Of a stretch of DNA of 19,546 nucleotides, positions 15,258 through 19,546 are shown piece after piece. Both the position numbers and the translations under genes were made by a program. Within the stretch, counting starts at the first letter, position 1. Each line of letters begins with the position of its first letter. The stretch comes from Rhizobiaceae bacterium (GTDB taxonomy: Bacteria > Pseudomonadota > Alphaproteobacteria > Rhizobiales > Rhizobiaceae). Under the pieces are notes generated by a model. It saw only the letters and a program-made list of their open reading frames with translations. It did no database searches and had not been told where the DNA came from. The stretch spans positions 1 through 19,546 of the forward strand of contig JAKISV010000034.1 in NCBI GenBank assembly GCA_021648425.1, written 5' to 3'.

Positions 15258-16190
15258 TTATTGTTGCTGGAATACAGAATATACACTGCCATCGACCAGC
15301 CCCACTGTAAACCTGACATTGTCGCCGGAACCTTCAACACCAATCGCCTTATCAATGGGTGAGGGCAGGGCAACATTGCCGATTTGCTGCCAGCCCGACG
15401 CGTCAACGGACATAATACGCAGATTTTTCCTGCTGTCTGAGGGCAAAGCGAGATTGACCGATTTACCACCCGATGCCAGAAAACTGGCTGAAAGCCTTTG
15501 TTCAGTCGCCCCAATCAGATGGTTGGAGAACCCCTGCTCAGAAAACAGGCGCACCAGCCTGCCGCCTGTAAACTTGTATAAATCCAGCCGTCCGCCAATA
15601 TGCGGCGTGACAACAATGGCAATTTCCGGTGTGCGATTGCCGGTATAATATTCAATCCCGGCCACATTCAGCCAGCGATTGGGCTGGCCGATATACCCAT
15701 TACGCGCCGCGCGAACCAGTGCATTGCCATTCACCTGATAAATGACAAGTGCTGCACCCGCAAACAGGCTGGTTTGAATGGTGATGATTTCAGTTTTTCC
15801 ATCGCCATCCAAGTCAACCAGCCGTGGAGTGAGGTCCTCAAATACGTCACTCTCGGGCAATCGGTATTTTAGCTTGATGCCGCGCTGCGTGATCACAACC
15901 AGTGAACCGCCTTCAATTGCATCACCTAAAATTCCATGCGTTAAGCGTTTTGTCGGGCGCGAATACCATGCTTGACGAATGGTCGCCCCGTCACCGCCGG
16001 TGGCAATGCGACCATCCGGGATGCCGTCGATGGCGAGCGCTCTTGTATCTGCGACAATTTCTTTTGGCAGCGATGAAGGATCAGTTTGCTCAATTTTCCA
16101 AATAGCTCCGGCTTGTTGAGCCCGGGCATATTCCCAGGGATAAATCGTGCCGGCGAATAATATGATCGCAAGTAATGATATTAATCGCAT
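15258..16190 (-). CDS. secreted FG-GAP/VCBS-repeat-like protein
   Basis: A 310-residue exported protein with a signal peptide ending near residue 24 (EYARA) and no lipobox. Much of it reads as repeated beta-strands. The calcium-loop-like DLDGDGKTEIITIQT is a clear FG-GAP/VCBS repeat signature, and GNRTPEIAIVVTPHIGGRLDLYKF is a second, weaker blade. This suggests a partial beta-propeller in the periplasm, of unknown ligand. AAGGA lies seven bases before ATG 16188-16190. It follows ribB by 14 bp. No function is known to me; a structural or binding role is likelier than catalysis because no catalytic motif is seen. Confidence 0.85.
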   Translation of the reverse strand: MRLISLLAIILFAGTIYPWEYARAQQAGAIWKIEQTDPSSLPKEIVADTRALAIDGIPDGRIATGGDGATIRQAWYSRPTKRLTHGILGDAIEGGSLVVITQRGIKLKYRLPESDVFEDLTPRLVDLDGDGKTEIITIQTSLFAGAALVIYQVNGNALVRAARNGYIGQPNRWLNVAGIEYYTGNRTPEIAIVVTPHIGGRLDLYKFTGGRLVRLFSEQGFSNHLIGATEQRLSASFLASGGKSVNLALPSDSRKNLRIMSVDASGWQQIGNVALPSPIDKAIGVEGSGDNVRFTVGLVDGSVYSVFQQQ

Positions 16191-16204
16191 TTGGTATTCC
16201 TTGC

Positions 16205-17314
16205 TTATTCGCTCAACAAAGTATCGCTGATTTCAATGCCAAAACCGTCAAGACCCACATAATGGCGTTCACGGCTGGCAATCAGTTCAATCGACTGGAT
16301 TCCCAGGTCCTTTACTATCTGAGCTCCCAGACCAATTTCAAGCCATTCCCCTTCACGATTTTTCGCAGATGCGTGATCTTCCTGTTCCGCGCTCATCGCA
16401 ATACTTTCCCAACTGCCGGTTTTTGCAACACCAACCGAACCTTCACGCAGATAAACAACCACACCACGACCTTTATCACCGATAATATCCATTGCCTGTT
16501 TCAGTGCATTGGATGTGCCGAAAACATCGCCCAATACCGATTCAACATGCAGGCGAACGGGAATTTTTGTTCCATCACGAATATCACCAAATACCATCGC
16601 CACATGATGCATTGGATCCCAGGGCGTCTTATATGTGATTGCCCGCGCCTTGCCGTAAGGCGTTTCCACCTCAAATTCTTCAACCCGCTCAATCAGACTT
16701 TCCTGGCGCTGACGATGGGAAATCAGGTCAGCTACCGAGATTACCAAAAGGTTGTTTTTTGCAGCAAAATCATTGACCTGCTGCCCTCGCATGACAGTGC
16801 CGTCATCATTGACCAGTTCTGAGATGACACCAACAGCGGGCAAATCTGCCAGTTTACACAAATCCACCGCTGCTTCTGTGTGGCCCGAACGCATCAATAC
16901 TCCGCCCTCGCGTGCCACCAGCGGGAAAATATGCCCCGGCCGCACAAAATCAACCGCACCCGCATTGGGGTTTGCCAGCGCGCGAACGGTTGAATTGCGC
17001 TCGGCTGCCGAAATTCCCGTGGTTGTATCATGGCGATAATCCACCGACACGGTAAAAGCCGTCGCATGGGGCGCATCGTTTTGCGCCACCATCGGTGCCA
17101 GGTTAAGGCGCTTTGCATCGCCCGGTGTCATTGGCGCACAAACGATGCCGCTGGTATGGCGAATGATAAAAGCCATTTTTTCTGCTGTGCAATGCACCGC
17201 CGCCACAATCAGATCACCCTCATTCTCGCGGTCATCATCATCAACTACAACAACAATCTCCCCGGCCTCAAACGCCTTGATAGCAGCAACCGTATCTGCC
17301 TGATTATAGGTCAT
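16205..17314 (-). CDS. ribB: 3,4-dihydroxy-2-butanone-4-phosphate synthase with degenerate GTP cyclohydrolase II-like domain (RibBX type)
   Basis: The N-terminal domain (residues 1-205) is RibB, which makes the four-carbon precursor of riboflavin from ribulose-5-phosphate. It has VVDDDDRENEGDL (residues 23-35), TSGIVCAPM, HATAFTVSVD, GISAAERNSTV and the GGVLMRSGHTEAAVDL active-site segment. The C-terminal domain (about 210-369) resembles RibA, but at about residues 255-270, where GTP cyclohydrolase II has its three zinc cysteines (C...CDC), it reads SVLGDVFGTSNALKQ with no Cys. It should therefore lack GTP cyclohydrolase activity, as in RibBX proteins, and a separate ribA is expected elsewhere. 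The start has AAGAG at good spacing. The 22-bp gap to aroC leaves no room for an FMN riboswitch. Confidence 0.93.
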   Translation of the reverse strand: MTYNQADTVAAIKAFEAGEIVVVVDDDDRENEGDLIVAAVHCTAEKMAFIIRHTSGIVCAPMTPGDAKRLNLAPMVAQNDAPHATAFTVSVDYRHDTTTGISAAERNSTVRALANPNAGAVDFVRPGHIFPLVAREGGVLMRSGHTEAAVDLCKLADLPAVGVISELVNDDGTVMRGQQVNDFAAKNNLLVISVADLISHRQRQESLIERVEEFEVETPYGKARAITYKTPWDPMHHVAMVFGDIRDGTKIPVRLHVESVLGDVFGTSNALKQAMDIIGDKGRGVVVYLREGSVGVAKTGSWESIAMSAEQEDHASAKNREGEWLEIGLGAQIVKDLGIQSIELIASRERHYVGLDGFGIEISDTLLSE

Positions 17315-17336
17315 AAATTACTCTTTTCTGGAATTG

Positions 17337-18434
17337 CTAAATACGGCCAGTCTGGCCACGGTGCAGTAGAAAATGATCCGCAATTGCGCAGGCAACCATC
17401 GCTTCCCCAATAGGCACAGCACGAATCCCCACACAAGGATCGTGGCGGCCTTTAGTTTGCACATCAATTTCCTCGCCCTGAGCATTGATGCTTTTGCGCA
17501 TGTTCAATATGGACGAAGTCGGCTTTACCGCAAAACGGGCAACTACTGGCTGACCAGTGGAAATGCCGCCAAGAATGCCGCCGGCATTATTCGTCAAAAA
17601 CCTCGGACTGCCCTCATTGCCAGCGCGCATTTCATCGGCATTCTCTTCACCTGAAAGCGTTGCGGCCTCAAAACCGTTGCCGATCTCCACGCCCTTTACA
17701 GCATTAATCGACATTAGATGTGAGGCGATATCCTGATCCAGCTTTGCATAAACCGGCGCGCCAAGGCCAGGCGGCACACCTTCAGCCACCACCTCTACAA
17801 CCGCACCAATAGACGAGCCGCTTTTGCGAATTTTATCCAGATAGGTTTCCCACTGGGCGGCCATTTTTTTATCCGGGCAAAAGAACGGATTTTTGTCTAC
17901 CTCATCCCAGTCCCAGTTGTCGCGGTTGATTTTCTTATTCCCAATCTGCACCAGTGCGCCGCGCACATTCAATCCGCTGACAATTTTGCGCGCAATGCCA
18001 CCCGCCGCCACGCGAACTGCAGTTTCGCGGGCAGAAGACCGCCCGCCACCGCGATAATCACGAATGCCATATTTCACATCATAGGTAAAATCCGCATGGC
18101 CCGGGCGATAGCTTTCTTTGATTTCGCTATAATCTTTCGAGCGCTGGTCGGTATTTTCAATCAGCATGGAAATCGGAGTGCCGGTTGTAATCAGCACATC
18201 TTTTGCACCTTCCCTGGCAAGCACTCCAGACAATATCTTCACCTGATCAGCTTCACGCCGCTGGGTAGTGAAACGCGATTGGCCGGGTTTTCTTTTATCA
18301 AGCCACGCCTGAATTTCCGCCAGTTGAAACTCAATGCCGGGAGGGCATCCATCGACAACACAGCCAATCGCTTCCCCATGGCTCTCGCCCCAGGAAGTCA
18401 CACGTAACATGTGGCCAAATGTGTTAAATGACAT
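17337..18434 (-). CDS. aroC: chorismate synthase
   Basis: AroC makes chorismate from EPSP with reduced FMN, the last common step of aromatic amino acid, folate and ubiquinone precursor synthesis. Chorismate also supplies the 4-hydroxybenzoate used by the UbiA encoded at the left of the window. The 365-residue length is usual. Signatures are GHMLRVTSWGESHG at the N-terminus, RPGHADFTYDVKYGIRDYRGGGRSSARET around residues 105-135 and RHDPCVGIRAVPIGEAM near the C-terminus. The ATG at 18432-18434 has only a weak GAGAAAG upstream. It lies between the histidine phosphatase gene (61 bp) and ribB (22 bp). It needs reduced FMN, so its pairing with a riboflavin gene is sensible. Confidence 0.97.
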   Translation of the reverse strand: MSFNTFGHMLRVTSWGESHGEAIGCVVDGCPPGIEFQLAEIQAWLDKRKPGQSRFTTQRREADQVKILSGVLAREGAKDVLITTGTPISMLIENTDQRSKDYSEIKESYRPGHADFTYDVKYGIRDYRGGGRSSARETAVRVAAGGIARKIVSGLNVRGALVQIGNKKINRDNWDWDEVDKNPFFCPDKKMAAQWETYLDKIRKSGSSIGAVVEVVAEGVPPGLGAPVYAKLDQDIASHLMSINAVKGVEIGNGFEAATLSGEENADEMRAGNEGSPRFLTNNAGGILGGISTGQPVVARFAVKPTSSILNMRKSINAQGEEIDVQTKGRHDPCVGIRAVPIGEAMVACAIADHFLLHRGQTGRI

Positions 18435-18495
18435 GGATGCACTTTCTCACAATGATCAAAATACCGCCAACAGGTAAATCACGCGCACCCTGACG

Positions 18496-19080
18496 TCAAA
18501 CAAATTGCTCTTCGCCCTTGCGAAGAATACAAATTTTATCTTGGGGAAAGGCAAATCGCGCCGCTTCCTGCTTGTCCAGTCCAAGCAGATAATATCGAAC
18601 CACCCTGCCAACAGCACCGTGGGCTGCGACAACACAATCACCGCGCAAAGAAGAATGCCACTCGGCAACACGGCCCAATACCATTTCGTGGCTTTCACCA
18701 TCAACCGGCTGGAATTCCCAGGCATTGGCTTTGCGATAACGATGACGCTCGTTTTCGTTTGCCTTCAAATCTTCCAGTGTACGCCCTTCAAGGTCACCAT
18801 AGGAAATCTCAATCAGCCGTTGTTCAATCTGATAGTCTTTGGGCGCAAGCCCCATGGCAATACGCACCCGCTCCATCGTTTCACGGGTACGCCCCAGCGG
18901 GCTCGAAATAAAATCCAACCCTTCACCGCTCCCAATCAGCTCATGCAACTTGCGTCCGTTCTCATTAGCCTGTTTCTGGCCAAGAGCATTGAGCGGAATA
19001 TCACGTTGGCCCTGAAACCGAAATTCGGCATTCCAGTCGGTTTGTCCGTGGCGAATGTAGTAGATTGTTGGGTTTGTCAT
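18496..19080 (-). CDS. histidine phosphatase (phosphoglycerate-mutase-like) family protein
   Basis: A 194-residue protein of the histidine phosphatase superfamily. The phosphate-accepting His11 is in YYIRHGQTDWN, followed by FQGQRDIPLNALGQKQA, the usual loop after the RHG motif. The second catalytic His is in VVAAHGAVGRVVRYYLLG near residue 155. Members range from cofactor-dependent phosphoglycerate mutase to broad phosphatases. The short length and lack of mutase-specific loops favour a phosphatase. No signal peptide is visible, so it is cytoplasmic. It starts 3 bp after the fabI stop and is likely cotranscribed. The substrate is unknown. Confidence 0.92.
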   Translation of the reverse strand: MTNPTIYYIRHGQTDWNAEFRFQGQRDIPLNALGQKQANENGRKLHELIGSGEGLDFISSPLGRTRETMERVRIAMGLAPKDYQIEQRLIEISYGDLEGRTLEDLKANENERHRYRKANAWEFQPVDGESHEMVLGRVAEWHSSLRGDCVVAAHGAVGRVVRYYLLGLDKQEAARFAFPQDKICILRKGEEQFV

Positions 19081-19083
19081 TCT

Positions 19084-19546
19084 CTAAACCACCGAAATAT
19101 CCGGCGCATCGACTGATTTCATACCAACCACATGATAGCCCGAATCCACATGATGTACTTCACCGGTTACTGCGCGTGACATATCCGACAGCAGATAAAG
19201 CCCCGCATCACCAACTTCATCAATCGTCACCGTGCGCCGCAGTGGTGAGTTATATTCATTCCATTTCAGGATATAACGAAAATCACCAATGCCCGAAGCC
19301 GCGAGCGTCTTGATTGGCCCGGCGGAAATTGCATTCACACGAATGTTCTGTTTGCCAAGATCAACTGCCAGATATTGCACAGATGCTTCAAGGGCCGCTT
19401 TTGCCACGCCCATGACATTATAGTTAGGCATGACTTTTTCCGCCCCATAATAGGTAAGCGTCAACATCGAGCCGCCTTCATCCATCAGTTTTTCAGCCCG
19501 CTGCGCCACAGCTGTGAAGGAATAAACCGAGATATCCATAGTTTTC
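19084..19546 (-). CDS. fabI: enoyl-[acyl-carrier-protein] reductase FabI, C-terminal part
   Basis: Only the last 153 codons are in the window; the frame runs through the right edge and its N-terminal NAD-binding half is missing. The part seen is classical FabI, an SDR-type enzyme that reduces trans-2-enoyl-ACP in each round of fatty acid synthesis. Motifs are DISVYSFTAVAQRAEKLM, the catalytic Tyr and Lys in YYGAEKVMPNYNVMGVAK, VNAISAGPIKTLAASGI and the C-terminal LLSDMSRAVTGEVHHVDSG. The Met at 19537-19539 is internal, because the frame continues upstream with Lys-Thr. It is the first visible gene of the left-pointing block and ends 3 bp before the phosphatase gene. Confidence 0.95.
   Translation of the reverse strand, partial: KTMDISVYSFTAVAQRAEKLMDEGGSMLTLTYYGAEKVMPNYNVMGVAKAALEASVQYLAVDLGKQNIRVNAISAGPIKTLAASGIGDFRYILKWNEYNSPLRRTVTIDEVGDAGLYLLSDMSRAVTGEVHHVDSGYHVVGMKSVDAPDISVV

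Noticed and set aside
14680..15648. Open frame of 322 codons on the plus strand
   Set aside because: It lies opposite the deacetylase-like and FG-GAP genes, has no family motifs and reads as an antisense shadow of well-supported genes.
16175..16822. Open frame of 215 codons on the plus strand
   Set aside because: It is antisense to ribB, whose protein is clearly conserved; the translation shows no recognisable domain.
17315..17336. FMN riboswitch ahead of ribB
   Set aside because: Only 22 bp separate aroC and ribB, too short for the FMN aptamer.

Overview
This window looks like a chromosomal segment of an alphaproteobacterium, probably of the order Hyphomicrobiales (Rhizobiales), with moderate GC. 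The grounds are the gene set (UbiA next to a DUF6101-type protein, a fabI / phosphatase / aroC / ribB / histone-deacetylase-like / xseB / dxs train, a ribB with a decayed second domain) and the protein sequences. The order is inferred from protein character only. No mobile element, tRNA, rRNA or CRISPR array is visible.

Left part (1-4869): a possible gene fragment leaves the left edge on the minus strand. Then come ubiA (ubiquinone synthesis, plus), a DUF6101-like protein (minus), a small VOC/glyoxalase-fold protein (plus), an FAD-dependent D-2-hydroxyacid dehydrogenase (minus) and a Sua5-type tRNA threonylcarbamoyl-AMP synthase (minus, translationally close to the dehydrogenase). Two convergent pairs overlap at their 3' ends.

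Middle part (4870-8958, plus strand): a DmdC-like acyl-CoA dehydrogenase and a crotonase-fold enzyme are coupled through an ATGA overlap. They lie behind a 16-bp dyad resembling MerR/LiuR-type operators of fatty-acid and branched-chain catabolism. Next is a two-gene respiratory module: a periplasmic di-heme cytochrome c and a NapC/NirT-type membrane tetraheme quinol dehydrogenase. It has a well-formed FNR/CRP-type box, TTGACCCAAGTCAA, placed 41.5 bp before the start site predicted from a TATTAT -10 element, and a perfect 12-bp hairpin between the two genes. No terminal reductase gene is in the window, so what the module feeds is open. This is the most interesting part of the window.

Right part (8988-19546, minus strand): twelve genes all point left with mostly short gaps. 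In transcription order they are fabI (cut by the window end), a histidine phosphatase, aroC, ribB (RibBX type), a secreted FG-GAP-like protein, a histone-deacetylase-family hydrolase, xseB, dxs, a PCu(A)C copper chaperone, a SCO1/SenC copper chaperone, a small secreted protein of unknown function and an RlmD-type rRNA methyltransferase. The copper chaperones and the unknown protein sit between dxs and the methyltransferase, where I recall related genomes carrying tlyA. Copper delivery to a respiratory copper enzyme and the anaerobically regulated cytochrome pair could serve the same respiratory chain, but that link is inference.
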